Source: an uncultured Pseudomonadota bacterium (GTDB lineage Bacteria > Myxococcota_A > UBA796 > CAJQPC01). Taken from it: 64,000 nucleotides of DNA. A model generated the notes under the pieces. It was not told where the DNA came from and ran no database searches. It was given only the letters and a program-made list of their open reading frames with translations. Shown one piece after another: positions 35,004 through 43,737 of this stretch. The position numbers and the translations under genes were made by a program. Within the stretch, counting starts at the first letter, position 1, and each line of letters begins with the position of its first letter. The stretch is from assembly GCA_913060515.1 (NCBI GenBank), contig CAJXRZ010000005.1:62001-126000 (forward strand), given 5' to 3'.

Positions 35004-35911
35004 CAGCGGCCTCGCGGGTGGCTCTGTTCATGTACTCGGCGCAGGCGCTCCCGAGCAACGTGTGTATAGATCTGAGTGGTCGAGATGTCGGCATGGCCGA
35101 GCATCGCTTGTACGGCCCGCAGGTCGGCGCCGTGCTCGAGCAAGTGGGTCGCGAAGCTGTGACGCAGCTTGTGCGGGGAGACCCGGTCCTGGGGCAGGCC
35201 CGCGTTTAGAGCGTGGCGCTTGATTCGAACCCAGAAGGCCTTGCGTCCGATGTGACCGCCTCTGGGGCTGGGAAAGACCCAAGGCAGCGCATTGTGTGGG
35301 TCCAGCTGCCAGCGGGGCCCTTGGATCCAATCCGCCAATGCGCGGGCCGCGATGGGTCCTGTAGGAACCAAGCGCTCCTTGTCGCCTTTTCCGGTGACCT
35401 GGAGCAGACCTCGGTCTAGGTGCAGGTTCTTGCGCTGCAAGCTGACCATCTCGGTGACGCGAAGCCCAGTGCTGTAGAGCACCTGGAGCAGGGTCCGGTC
35501 GCGTTGACCAATGACTGTGCCCGCATCTGGGGCGTTGAGGAGGGCGCTGACTTGCTCCTGTGAGAGCACGCTTGGCAGCGGCTGGGAGAACTTGGGCGCC
35601 TGAATCAGCAGGCTTGGGTCAACTTCCAACAAGCCCTCTCGCACCAGAAAGCGAAAGAGCTGGCGGAAGCTGCTGCGGTGACGACTCACGGTGCGCATGG
35701 AGCGGCCCGAGTCCAGTAGGTGGCCCATGTAATGGGCCAAGTGCTCTCGCTGCACCTCACTGGGCCGCTCAAGACCCTGCTTGGTCAGGTAGAGACGGAG
35801 CTCTGAGAGGTCGCTGGCGTAGGCCGTCAGGGTGTTCTGGGCCAAACGCCGTTCAACGCGTGCGTAGCTCAAGAAGCCCTCGACCGCATCGTCCATCGGG
35901 CCCAGAGCCAT
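35003..35911 (-). CDS. xerD: Tyrosine recombinase XerD/XerC family
   Basis: This 302-residue recombinase has the N-terminal SAM-like core-binding domain (residues about 8-90, [19 protein letters not shown]) and the C-terminal catalytic domain. The catalytic set is visible: Arg in [11 protein letters not shown], Lys in [11 protein letters not shown], His-x-x-Arg in [17 protein letters not shown], then [14 protein letters not shown] with His and the nucleophilic Tyr. It resolves chromosome dimers at dif together with its partner. It could be either XerC or XerD; the sequence reads slightly more like XerD. It sits in the mutS operon with 1-base overlaps on both sides and no att-like flanks, so it is chromosomal rather than mobile. 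Confidence 0.9.
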   Translation of the reverse strand: MALGPMDDAVEGFLSYARVERRLAQNTLTAYASDLSELRLYLTKQGLERPSEVQREHLAHYMGHLLDSGRSMRTVSRHRSSFRQLFRFLVREGLLEVDPSLLIQAPKFSQPLPSVLSQEQVSALLNAPDAGTVIGQRDRTLLQVLYSTGLRVTEMVSLQRKNLHLDRGLLQVTGKGDKERLVPTGPIAARALADWIQGPRWQLDPHNALPWVFPSPRGGHIGRKAFWVRIKRHALNAGLPQDRVSPHKLRHSFATHLLEHGADLRAVQAMLGHADISTTQIYTHVARERLRRVHEQSHPRGR

Positions 35912-38481
35912 CAGCCCAAGTCCTTGAGTCTATACAAGGCATCCAAGGCCTCGCGGGGACTCATCGCATCTGGGTCCAGCGCCGCCATGGCCTCGCGCAG
36001 TGCATCGCTCTTGGGGGCCGGTGCAGGCACAGCCTTGGCGCTTCCGAAGAGCGAGAGCTGAGGTCCCGGATGGGCAGACTGGTGCTTCTCCAACTCGACC
36101 AACAGGGTCTTGGCCCGCTCCACGACAGGCTGTGGCATACCCGCCAACCGCGCACACTGGATGCCGTAGCTTCGGGAGGTGCCTCCCTCTCGCAGGCGCC
36201 GCAGGAAGAGGATTCGGTCCCCCCACTCGCTCACGGCGACGGAGACATTGGCTACGTTGGGCCGGGTCTGGGCCAGCTCCAACAGCTCGTGGTAGTGGGT
36301 CGCAAACAGGGTGCGGGCTTTGACCCGGTCATGCAAGGCCTCGGCGACCGCCCAAGCGATGGCCAACCCGTCGTAGGTGGACGTGCCTCGGCCGATCTCA
36401 TCGAGGATGACCAAGCTTCGCTCGGTGGCGTGGTGCAGGATGTTGGCCGTCTCGGACATCTCCACCATGAAGGTGCTGCGTCCGGTGGCCAAGTCATCGC
36501 TGGCGCCCACCCGGGTGAAGATCCGATCGCAGATGCCGACCACCGCGAGATCGGCGGGCACGAAGCTCCCGATCTGGGCCATCAAGACGATGAGCGCGGT
36601 CTGGCGCATGATGGTGCTCTTGCCGCTCATGTTTGGACCGGTCACCAACAGGATCTGTCGGCCTTCCGGCTCCAAGCGCAGATCGTTGGGCACGAAGGCC
36701 TCGTCCAAGGACATGCGCTCGACGACAGGGTGACGTCCGGCGTCGATCTTGAGGCTGCGGGAGACGTTGATCTGCGGACGGGTGTAGCTGCCCTGCCCTG
36801 CGAGCTCGGCCAAGGCCCCAAAGACGTCCAACTCGGCCACACAGCGTGCGATGCTCTGGAGACGCGGCACGGCTGCCGAGAGCTCTTCCCGCAGCTCCAC
36901 GAATCGTCCGTGCTCCAGGCCTTTGCGGCGCTCGTCGGCGCCCAGGACCTTCTCCTCCAACTCCTTGAGCTCCGGGGTGATGTAGCGCTCGGCGTTGCTG
37001 AGTGTCTGCTTGCGCAAGTAGTGCTCAGGCACCTTGTGCAGGTTGGACCTGGAGACCTCGAGAAAGTAGCCAAAGACCTTGTTGTAGCGAATCTTCAGGG
37101 AGCTGATACCGGTCTCGCTTCGCTCCCTGGCCTCCATCGCCGCGATGATGGACTTGCCCTCGCGGGCCATGTGGATGAGCTCATCAAGTTCAGCGTCAAA
37201 GCCGCCCTTGAATAGGCCGCCGTCCGTCAGCGCGATGGGCGGCTCGTCCACCAAGCTGGTCGTGATTCGCTCGGCGACGTCCGCTGCCGGATCAGGGGGG
37301 ATGAGGTGCTGCAGGGCGCCCTTCCCATCCACTGCAGCCTGCACTTGGGGAAGCGCACGGAGAGAGGTTCCGAGCCGTACCAGATCCCGCGCGTTGGCTG
37401 TGCGTTGGGCCAGCTTGGAGCTCAAGCGCTCAATGTCCGAGACCTCCTTGAGGGCAGCGACCAAGCTCTCTTGTGCCTGGCGGTCTGCAAGGAGCTGCTC
37501 CACGGCGTCCAAGCGGGCGTCGATTCGGGCCTTGTCCAGCAGCGGATACGCCAGCCACTCCCGCAGCATGCGGCCGCCCATGGCCGTGGAGGTGCGGTCC
37601 AGCAGCCCGAGGAGCGTTCCGGCCTTGCCGGTGCCCATCAAGGGTTTGAAGAGCTCGAGGTTCCGGCGTGTCGCGCCATCCAAGACCATAAAACCGTTGA
37701 CTGAATAGGGCCGAATCCGCCGCAGGTGAGGCAAGTCGCCGCGCAGATTGCTGGTGGCGTAGTCCAGAACTGCGACGGCGGCCGCCAGGGCTGGACCGAG
37801 CTCCTGGGCGCCAAAGCCGGTCAGGTCGCGAACGCTCAAGCGCCTGGACAGCTCCTGCCGCGCGGCGCCCACATCAAAGCGGGTGTCGTGCACAGGATTC
37901 TGGTGCACACCCCGCAGAGCTTCGTGCAGTTCCGGGTCTTGGGCCAAGCTCTCGGGCAGCACGACCTCCCTAGGGGAGATGCGACCCAGCTCCTCGATGA
38001 CCTGCGCCTTGCTGGCAGGCTCAGTGACCCGCAAATCGCCCGTGGTCACGTCGAGCAGGGCCAAGCCCCAGGATGGCTCATGCAGTACGCCAACAAGCCA
38101 GCAGGCCTCGCGTGGCGCGCCGGACTCAGGGTCCAAGGCCACGCCAGGGCTGACCACACGGACGATGTCTCGCTTGACCAGACCCTTGGCCTGCTTGGGG
38201 TCCTCCACCTGGTCTGCGATGGCGACCTTGTGGCCCTTCTCGACCAAAGTCTGGATGTAGCCCCGGGCAGCGTGGTGCGGCACGCCAGCCATGGGAATGG
38301 GGTCCGGCGCTCCCTTGTTTCTGCTGGTGAGGGTTAGCTCCAAGAGCTCCGATGCGATGCGGGCATCGTCGAAAAAGAGCTCATAGAAGTCCCCCATCCG
38401 GAAGAAGAGGATGGCGTCCGGCACTTGCTCCCGCAAGGTCATGTACTGCCGAAACATGGGGGTGTCGCGGCCGCCGCTCAT
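35911..38481 (-). CDS. mutS: DNA mismatch repair protein MutS
   Basis: This 856-residue protein is full length. The N-terminal mismatch-binding domain has LFFRMGDFYELFFDDA, holding the Phe-x-Glu pair that probes the mismatch. The lever and clamp domains follow. The ATPase domain has GPNMSGKSTIMRQT (Walker A, about residue 618), LVILDEIGRGTSTYDG (Walker B) and LFATHYHELL. MutS recognises mispairs and recruits MutL, also encoded in this window at 47401-49116. It overlaps rsmB by 4 bases and xerD by 1. The C-terminal tail is short and ends ALYRLKDLG, as in the tetramerisation segment. Confidence 0.97.
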   Translation of the reverse strand: MSGGRDTPMFRQYMTLREQVPDAILFFRMGDFYELFFDDARIASELLELTLTSRNKGAPDPIPMAGVPHHAARGYIQTLVEKGHKVAIADQVEDPKQAKGLVKRDIVRVVSPGVALDPESGAPREACWLVGVLHEPSWGLALLDVTTGDLRVTEPASKAQVIEELGRISPREVVLPESLAQDPELHEALRGVHQNPVHDTRFDVGAARQELSRRLSVRDLTGFGAQELGPALAAAVAVLDYATSNLRGDLPHLRRIRPYSVNGFMVLDGATRRNLELFKPLMGTGKAGTLLGLLDRTSTAMGGRMLREWLAYPLLDKARIDARLDAVEQLLADRQAQESLVAALKEVSDIERLSSKLAQRTANARDLVRLGTSLRALPQVQAAVDGKGALQHLIPPDPAADVAERITTSLVDEPPIALTDGGLFKGGFDAELDELIHMAREGKSIIAAMEARERSETGISSLKIRYNKVFGYFLEVSRSNLHKVPEHYLRKQTLSNAERYITPELKELEEKVLGADERRKGLEHGRFVELREELSAAVPRLQSIARCVAELDVFGALAELAGQGSYTRPQINVSRSLKIDAGRHPVVERMSLDEAFVPNDLRLEPEGRQILLVTGPNMSGKSTIMRQTALIVLMAQIGSFVPADLAVVGICDRIFTRVGASDDLATGRSTFMVEMSETANILHHATERSLVILDEIGRGTSTYDGLAIAWAVAEALHDRVKARTLFATHYHELLELAQTRPNVANVSVAVSEWGDRILFLRRLREGGTSRSYGIQCARLAGMPQPVVERAKTLLVELEKHQSAHPGPQLSLFGSAKAVPAPAPKSDALREAMAALDPDAMSPREALDALYRLKDLG

Positions 38482-39692
38482 GCCTGATGCACCAGACGTG
38501 CCGCGTAGAAGGCGTCCTCATGCGACTGAGGTGGGGCAGTCTCAAGCTCCGCGTCCAAGCGCCACTCAGGCCGACGGGAGAGAAACTCCTCCACAACGTC
38601 CCGGCCCTCTTCAGGCTCCGGAGAGCAGACCGCGTAGACAAGGCGGCCACCTGGCTTGACCCGCAGGGAGGCGTTGGCCAGGATGACACCCTGCAAGAGG
38701 CTCTGGGCAAGCGGGTCGGATGCTTGCCGTGACCAACGGATCTCCGGGTGCCTGCGGGTGGTGCCAAGACCCGTACACGGTGCGTCCACCAGCACGGCGT
38801 CAAAGGTGCCGAGCTGAGGTTGGTCCTTGTTCCAGTCCACCTTCTCCAAGGCGGCTTGGAGGCCTGTTCGGTCCAGGGACTCCTGGACACGCTCCAGACG
38901 CGAGAGCCGCCGGTCCGTAGCGACGACATCTGCCCCTTGCGAGGCCAAGCGCAGGGTCTTGCCACCCGGCGCAGCGCAGGCATCCAAGACGCGCTCGCCG
39001 GTCTGCGCCTCGAGTAGGTCTGCTGCCGCGGCCGCAGCCGGGTCCATCACCCACCACGCACCACTCTCAAAGCCAGGCAGCTCGTCGACCCGGCCCTTGG
39101 CATCCACCCAGCGAACACCGGGGACAAGCACACCGTTGGCTGTGGCCGGCTCTCCTTCCGGAGCCTCGGAGTCCGCAGTGGCCAAGCAGACCGCCAGCGG
39201 TGCAGCCTCCGCCATCCGGGCGCACCATGCTGTGACCGCCTCCTCCCCGTAGCGCTCCTTCCAGCGCCGAACCATCCAGTTGGGATGGTCCAGCAAGGGG
39301 TCGTCGGGCAAGTAGCCTGCTCCGCCCTTGCGCAGCACTGCGTTCACGAAGCCTGCGGCCCGGGGCCGTCTCAGCACGCGTGTGAGCTGAACAGCCTGGT
39401 CCACCGCCGCGTGGGGCGGCGTGCGCATGCAGTGGAGCTCAAAGAGCCCGATACGCGCAGCCACGCGCACGTTCGGGTCCAGCTTGTGAACCGGGTCCCG
39501 GGCGAAGGCGCCCAGGAGCTTGTCCAAGGCCCCGCGACGGCGCAGCACGCCGAAGGTCAGTGCCCGGGCCAGACCCATGTCCTTGCTGCCGGGCTCGATG
39601 GCGTCCAAGAGCGCGTCATCGGCGTGGTAGCCCTTCTCGGCTCGCATCAGAGCACGAGCCGCCGCGAGTCGGCCGGGGTTCAAGATGGGCAT
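38478..39692 (-). CDS. rsmB: 16S rRNA m5C967 methyltransferase RsmB
   Basis: This 404-residue protein has an N-terminal NusB-like RNA-binding domain (residues about 5-130; ALTFGVLRRRGALDKLLGAF) and a C-terminal class I methyltransferase domain. The SAM loop is LDACAAPGGKT. The catalytic motifs are VDAPCTGLGTTRRHPEIRW, with the release Cys, and VYAVCSPEPEE, with the nucleophile Cys (TCS in most homologues is VCS here). It methylates C967 of 16S rRNA. It is coupled to the upstream DsbA-fold lipoprotein gene (1-base overlap) and to mutS (4-base overlap). Confidence 0.93.
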   Translation of the reverse strand: MPILNPGRLAAARALMRAEKGYHADDALLDAIEPGSKDMGLARALTFGVLRRRGALDKLLGAFARDPVHKLDPNVRVAARIGLFELHCMRTPPHAAVDQAVQLTRVLRRPRAAGFVNAVLRKGGAGYLPDDPLLDHPNWMVRRWKERYGEEAVTAWCARMAEAAPLAVCLATADSEAPEGEPATANGVLVPGVRWVDAKGRVDELPGFESGAWWVMDPAAAAAADLLEAQTGERVLDACAAPGGKTLRLASQGADVVATDRRLSRLERVQESLDRTGLQAALEKVDWNKDQPQLGTFDAVLVDAPCTGLGTTRRHPEIRWSRQASDPLAQSLLQGVILANASLRVKPGGRLVYAVCSPEPEEGRDVVEEFLSRRPEWRLDAELETAPPQSHEDAFYAARLVHQA

Positions 39693-40618
39693 CAGGGAAT
39701 CTTCTCCAGAGCCACCAAGCGGGCGACCTGTTCATGAAGCGGCACACCGCGGATCCGCCAGCCATTGACGAAGTAGCAAGGCAGTCCCCGCACACCGACC
39801 GCTTGGCCGGCGTTGACGTGGCTCTGCACACTCTTTCTAAGAGGCGCATCCACCATTGCAGCTCGGAACTTGGCCATGTCCAGATCCAGGGACTCCCCCA
39901 TCGTGACCAAGGCCATTCGATCCAAGGAGGCCTCGGGCTTGAGCAAGAGCGCGTTCATCTCTTCAAACTTGCCCTGCTCGCTGGCCGCGAACGCGGCCCG
40001 GGCAGCCAAGCCAGCGCTCTCGTGGCGCTCGGGGTGCCAGAAGAGGGGCCGAACACTCAGCTCCGGATACTCTGCCTGAATGTCCAGAGCAGCCTGCCAG
40101 GAGTCGGCGGCGAAGGGGCTCTCATAGTCCAGGACCACCCAGAGGGTCACGGCGCCGCCTGCCGACGGCTTCCCCTCAAGGATAGGTCCCTTCAACTCGG
40201 GAATATCTACCCAACCCTGCTTGAACTTGAAGCTGTCCAAGACGAGCTTGTTGTCGGCGCCGTCAGCCAACATCTGGCCCGCGAGCCAGCTCACCTTTTG
40301 CTGCGCTGGGCACTCGCCGTAGCACTCGGCCGCTGAGCGTCCCTGCTCGATGCAAGATGCGCAGGCCCCGTAGCTCTGGTTGCTCGCAGCGAGCAAGGTC
40401 GCGTGCAGATTGGGGTCCAAGTCTGCCTTCAAGGCATCGGGTAGCTCTTCCACCGTTCCACGAACAAGAGGGAGGCGACCGTCCGCGAGGCGACGCTGTT
40501 CGGGGGTCAGCGCGACAGCCGCATTCGGACTCGAACGGGTGCTCGAGATGGGCTCGACAATGTCCGGCCCTGCCGACTCATCAGGAGTGCAGGCGAGCAG
40601 GGAGATCCACAAGAGCAT
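39692..40618 (-). CDS. DsbA-fold lipoprotein lacking the catalytic cysteines
   Basis: This 308-residue predicted lipoprotein has the very short signal MLLWISLLAC. The mature N-terminus holds a paired-Cys segment (GACASCIEQG then ECYGECPAQQ). The C-terminal half is a DsbA/thioredoxin fold: VTLWVVLDYESPFAADSWQA, then HPERHESAGLAARAAF, LDLDMAKFRA, and the cis-Pro loop VGVRGLPCYFVNGWRI. At the active site CPFC is replaced by SPFA, so both catalytic cysteines are gone while the flanking Pro-Phe remains. A Cys follows the cis-Pro, which is also unusual. It cannot be a normal disulfide oxidase and may instead be a chaperone or binding protein. It is coupled to rsmB. Confidence 0.8.
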   Translation of the reverse strand: MLLWISLLACTPDESAGPDIVEPISSTRSSPNAAVALTPEQRRLADGRLPLVRGTVEELPDALKADLDPNLHATLLAASNQSYGACASCIEQGRSAAECYGECPAQQKVSWLAGQMLADGADNKLVLDSFKFKQGWVDIPELKGPILEGKPSAGGAVTLWVVLDYESPFAADSWQAALDIQAEYPELSVRPLFWHPERHESAGLAARAAFAASEQGKFEEMNALLLKPEASLDRMALVTMGESLDLDMAKFRAAMVDAPLRKSVQSHVNAGQAVGVRGLPCYFVNGWRIRGVPLHEQVARLVALEKIP

Positions 40619-40626
40619 GGGCTATC

Positions 40627-40911
40627 TCAGGTCCAGGGGTCGGACTGTCCGCCACCGATTGGAATCGGTGCGGCTGGCGTGCGGCTTCGCAGCACCAGAG
40701 TGGCGATCACCCCAGCGAGCAGACCCAGGCCAAAGGTGATTCCCATCAAGGCTGGGATTGCAACGGGCTCTGCGAGCTCGAATGCAAACAGCCCTGCGTT
40801 CAGGGACAGACCGGTCACGCGGCTTGCGTTCTGGACGGCAAAGAGGGCCGTAGGCAGGCCACCCAGGACCAGCAATACAGCCGAGACGATGAGCTTGATC
40901 TTGATGTTCAC
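40627..40911 (-). CDS. LapA-like (DUF1049) small membrane protein
   Basis: This 94-residue protein begins VNIKIKLIVSAVLLVLGGL and has two transmembrane helices (residues about 5-25 and 45-70) with a short loop between them. The plan NxxxVxxxLxxG...GxxxGxxxxLxLRxR fits the LapA/DUF1049 family, whose E. coli members (LapA with LapB) regulate lipopolysaccharide synthesis. The family assignment is moderate, and the exact role is unknown. The GTG start at 40911 has AGGAG 5 bases upstream. Longer frames have no site. It is the first gene of the leftward mutS operon, 72 bases downstream of the rpsA terminator. Confidence 0.72.
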   Translation of the reverse strand: MNIKIKLIVSAVLLVLGGLPTALFAVQNASRVTGLSLNAGLFAFELAEPVAIPALMGITFGLGLLAGVIATLVLRSRTPAAPIPIGGGQSDPWT

Positions 40912-40983
40912 GAGCGCTCCTGCGTGCTGACTATCACGCTGAGCCTCATCATTCATGAACCCTTCCACGGATGCCCACAACGC

Positions 40984-41017
40984 AAGAGAGGCAAGGGATT
41001 GCTCCCTTGCCTCTCTT
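40984..41017 (-). terminator. Strong intrinsic terminator-like hairpin after rpsA
   Basis: A perfect inverted repeat with 15-base arms (40984-40998 and 41003-41017) encloses a 4-base loop. It lies 47 bases after the rpsA stop at 41064 and upstream of the LapA-like gene. The arms are AAGAGAGGCAAGGGA and its complement. The tail on the leftward strand is only weakly T-rich, so termination may need a factor or may depend on the long stem. It separates the rpsA operon from the mutS operon. Confidence 0.85.
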
Positions 41018-41063
41018 CATCTCAGGGCGCCTTCAAATGAAGGCGACTTGGATCGACTCGAAC

Positions 41064-42866
41064 TCAGTCAGCAGCAGGAGGCTCAACACTCTCAGCAGCT
41101 TCTGGAGCCGCCGCGGGAGCTGCGGGCTCCGCTGCCTCCGTGTTCTCGTCTTGCATCTTGAGGTCCAGGTGGCCCATCAGGTCACCGAGGCTTGCGCCGG
41201 GCTGGCCCTGCTTGGCGATGAAGTCCTTGACGTCGCGCACCTCGGTGCCCTCGGTCACCTGCTCATCGGCACCCGCCTGGGACAGGCTGATCTTGCGATC
41301 GTGGGAGTCGATGTTCAGGATGCTGATCGCCAGCTTGGTTCCGACCTTGTAGGTCTCCTGCCAGTCACCGTCGCTGTTGGACAGCTCGGAGACGTGAACC
41401 AGACCCTCGACGCCGTCCTCGAGCTCCACGAACACGCCAAAGTCAGCGACGTGAACGATGGGGCCTTCCAGGACCTGACCGAGGAAGTAGCGACCCTGGG
41501 CGGAGAGCCAAGGATCTTCGGTCAGCTGCTTGATGCCGAGGGAGAAGCGCTCGCCGTAGCGGTCGATGTTGAGCACGCGTGCCTCAACCTCGTCGCCCTT
41601 CTGGAAGCGGTCGGAGGGGTGACGCAAGCGCTGGCCCCAGGACAGGTCGCTGATGTGAACCAGGCCGTCGATGCCATCTTCGATGCCGACAAAGATGCCG
41701 AAGTCGGTGATGTTGCGGACCTTGCCCTTGACGATGATGCCAACGGGGTAGCGGTCCTCAATGCGGTCCCAAGGGTTCTCTTCGAGCTGACGCATGCCCA
41801 GAGAGATGCGCTTGTTCTCCATGTCGATGCCCAGAACCTGAGCCTCGACCACGTCTGCGATAGCGACGAGCTTGGAGGGGTGCTTGACGCGCTTGTTCCA
41901 GGTCATCTCGGAGATGTGGACCAAGCCCTCGATTCCGTCCTCGAGCTCGATGAATGCACCGTAGTCGGGGATGGAGACCACCTTGCCGCGAACGATGGAA
42001 CCGACGGGGTACTTGTAGTCCACCTCGTCCCATGGGTCTGGACGCATCTGCTTGTAGCCCAAGGAGACGCGCTGGCTGTCGCTGTCGAACTTGAGGACCT
42101 TGACCTCGATGGTCTGGCCCACTTCGAACATCTCGGAGGGGTGGTTGATGCGGCCGTAGCTCATGTCGGTGATGTGCAACAGACCATCGATTCCGCCCAG
42201 GTCCACGAAGGCGCCGTAGTCGGTGATGTTCTTGATGACGCCGTTCATGATGGCACCAACACGCAGGCGACCGACGGTCTCCATGCGCTTGGACTCGCGC
42301 TCCTCCTCAAGCAGCACGCGGCGGGACAACACGATGTTGCCGCGACGCTTGTTGAACTTGATGATGCGGAAGTCGAAGGCCTCGCCAATCAGCTTGTCGA
42401 GGTTCTTGACGGGACGCAGGTCCACCTGGCTGCCAGGCAGGAATGCCTTGACGCCGATGTTGACGGACAAGCCACCCTTGACGCGAGCAACCACGACACC
42501 GTTGACGGTCTCGTTGGCCTCGACCGCCTTGGCGACCTCGTCCCAGGCCTTCATCAGGTCGGCCTTTTCCTTGGAGAGCTGCAGCTCGCCGTCTTCCTCG
42601 GACATGTTGCCCAGGAATACATCGACCTTGTCGCCAACGGCGATGGTCGCGATGCCGTTCTCATCCTTGAACTGGTGGAGAGGGATACGGCCTTCGGCCT
42701 TGTAGCCCACGTCCACGGTCACCCAGTCGCCTTCGACTGCGATCACGTTGCCCTTGACGACTGACTGCTCCTTGATGTTGGAGGTGTCGAGGTAATCGTC
42801 AAAGTAGGACTTGAAGTCCTCGCTGGAGAGGTCCGCGAGGTTGGCGTCGAGATCAATTGTGGTCAT
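41064..42866 (-). CDS. rpsA: 30S ribosomal protein S1
   Basis: This 600-residue protein has six S1 (OB-fold) domains, with repeated motifs such as ITDYGAFVDLGGIDGLLHI, IPDYGAFIELEDGIEGLVHI, ITDFGIFVGIEDGIDGLVHI and VADFGVFVELEDGVEGLVHV. It is slightly longer than the E. coli protein (557 residues), with an Ala/Pro/Glu-rich tail. S1 helps mRNAs bind the 30S subunit and matters most for leaders without a good Shine-Dalgarno sequence. The start at 42866 has AGGAGGG about 8 bases upstream. It follows cmk, as in many proteobacteria, after a 169-base leader that contains a hairpin and A/C-rich repeats. Confidence 0.97.
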   Translation of the reverse strand: MTTIDLDANLADLSSEDFKSYFDDYLDTSNIKEQSVVKGNVIAVEGDWVTVDVGYKAEGRIPLHQFKDENGIATIAVGDKVDVFLGNMSEEDGELQLSKEKADLMKAWDEVAKAVEANETVNGVVVARVKGGLSVNIGVKAFLPGSQVDLRPVKNLDKLIGEAFDFRIIKFNKRRGNIVLSRRVLLEEERESKRMETVGRLRVGAIMNGVIKNITDYGAFVDLGGIDGLLHITDMSYGRINHPSEMFEVGQTIEVKVLKFDSDSQRVSLGYKQMRPDPWDEVDYKYPVGSIVRGKVVSIPDYGAFIELEDGIEGLVHISEMTWNKRVKHPSKLVAIADVVEAQVLGIDMENKRISLGMRQLEENPWDRIEDRYPVGIIVKGKVRNITDFGIFVGIEDGIDGLVHISDLSWGQRLRHPSDRFQKGDEVEARVLNIDRYGERFSLGIKQLTEDPWLSAQGRYFLGQVLEGPIVHVADFGVFVELEDGVEGLVHVSELSNSDGDWQETYKVGTKLAISILNIDSHDRKISLSQAGADEQVTEGTEVRDVKDFIAKQGQPGASLGDLMGHLDLKMQDENTEAAEPAAPAAAPEAAESVEPPAAD

Positions 42867-42935
42867 TCGTTTCCTGCCCTCCTTGTGCCGGGATTGGCCA
42901 AAAGAAGGGGTTGAGGTTTGGTTTTTGGTTTGGTG

Positions 42936-42951
42936 TCGACCTTGGTCGACC
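42936..42951 (-). promoter_or_regulatory. Hairpin in the rpsA mRNA leader
   Basis: GTCGACC-TT-GGTCGAC is a 7-base-arm inverted repeat in the leader of rpsA, about 70 bases upstream of the start codon. Next to it, the mRNA strand holds a run of CCAAA-type repeats up to about 42912 that should be unstructured. Autoregulation of rpsA through leader structures is known in E. coli. Whether this hairpin does the same is inference. Confidence 0.4.
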
Positions 42952-43010
42952 GTTCCATCGGGGATGATGGATTCTGGCGTAGGGAAGAAGTCCCCTGCCA
43001 GGGGCGCGCG

Positions 43011-43039
43011 AGCTTATCGGAGCCGCGAAGCCTCGTCAA
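43011..43039 (-). promoter_or_regulatory. Candidate rpsA promoter overlapping the end of cmk
   Basis: On the leftward strand TTGACG (43034-43039) is followed after 17 bases by TAAGCT (43011-43016), a fair sigma-70-type pair. It overlaps the cmk stop codon and would give a leader of about 140 bases with the hairpin described above. It is a sequence match only. Confidence 0.35.
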
Positions 43040-43737
43040 CCGTCGACTGCGCCCCTCTCACGGGCCAGAGCGACGATCTGCTTGGCGACCGTCTCAGGAG
43101 TCTGGGCCGTGGTGTCCAGGTACACGGCGTCTGCTGCCTGTTTGAGCGGCGCCGTGGCGCGGCTGGAGTCTTGGTGGTCCCGTGCAGCGAGCTCCTGCTG
43201 GACCTCGGATACGGTCTTCTCGATGCCTCGTCCGATGAGCTCGGTGTGGCGTCTCTGGGCGCGCACAGCCAGCTCGGCATCCATGAACACCTTCAGCGGC
43301 GCGTCCGGCAGCACTACGGTGCCAATGTCTCGGCCGTCGAGCACGACTCCTTCGCGGCGAGCCAGGTCCCGCTGTACGCCCAACAAGGCGGTGCGAACCA
43401 TGGGCTTGACGGCCACCGCAGAGGCCCCCTGGCCGACCACCTCGGTGCGGATGCTCTGGGACATGTCCTCGCCGTTGACGACGACCTTGAAGGCGCCATC
43501 GCGGAAGCTGAAGCGAAAGTCCAGGCCCTCGGCCAGCTCGGCCAGGGTCTCCTCGTCTTCCCAAGGGATGCCCTTGCGTCTGGCCAGGAGCGCCACCGAC
43601 CGGTACATGGACCCCGTGTCGATGTAGGCGTAGTTCAACTCCTTGGCGACCAAGCGGGCCACGGTGCCCTTGCCTGAGCTCGCGGGACCATCAATGGCAA
43701 TGGCGAAGCCTTCATTAGACTTGGCAATCTCAGGCAC
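43036..43737 (-). CDS. cmk: Cytidylate kinase
   Basis: This 233-residue enzyme phosphorylates CMP and dCMP using ATP. The P-loop is AIDGPASSGKGTVAR near residues 14-28, followed by LNYAYIDTGSMYRSVALLA. The conserved signatures VVLDGRDIGTVVLPDAPLK and YLDTT complete the family pattern. The GTG start at 43737 overlaps the aroA stop by 8 bases; no ATG fits. aroA-cmk-rpsA is a widely conserved gene order. Confidence 0.94.
   Translation of the reverse strand: MPEIAKSNEGFAIAIDGPASSGKGTVARLVAKELNYAYIDTGSMYRSVALLARRKGIPWEDEETLAELAEGLDFRFSFRDGAFKVVVNGEDMSQSIRTEVVGQGASAVAVKPMVRTALLGVQRDLARREGVVLDGRDIGTVVLPDAPLKVFMDAELAVRAQRRHTELIGRGIEKTVSEVQQELAARDHQDSSRATAPLKQAADAVYLDTTAQTPETVAKQIVALARERGAVDG

Noticed and set aside
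35003-35911. Tyrosine recombinase as a sign of an integrated element
   Set aside because: It lies inside a coupled housekeeping operon (mutS-xerD-asd) with no flanking repeats, tRNA or phage genes, so it is a chromosomal Xer protein.
40971-42764. Open frame of 597 codons on the + strand opposite rpsA
   Set aside because: It is antisense to a clear S1 gene, has no family similarity, and long antisense frames are expected in GC-rich DNA.
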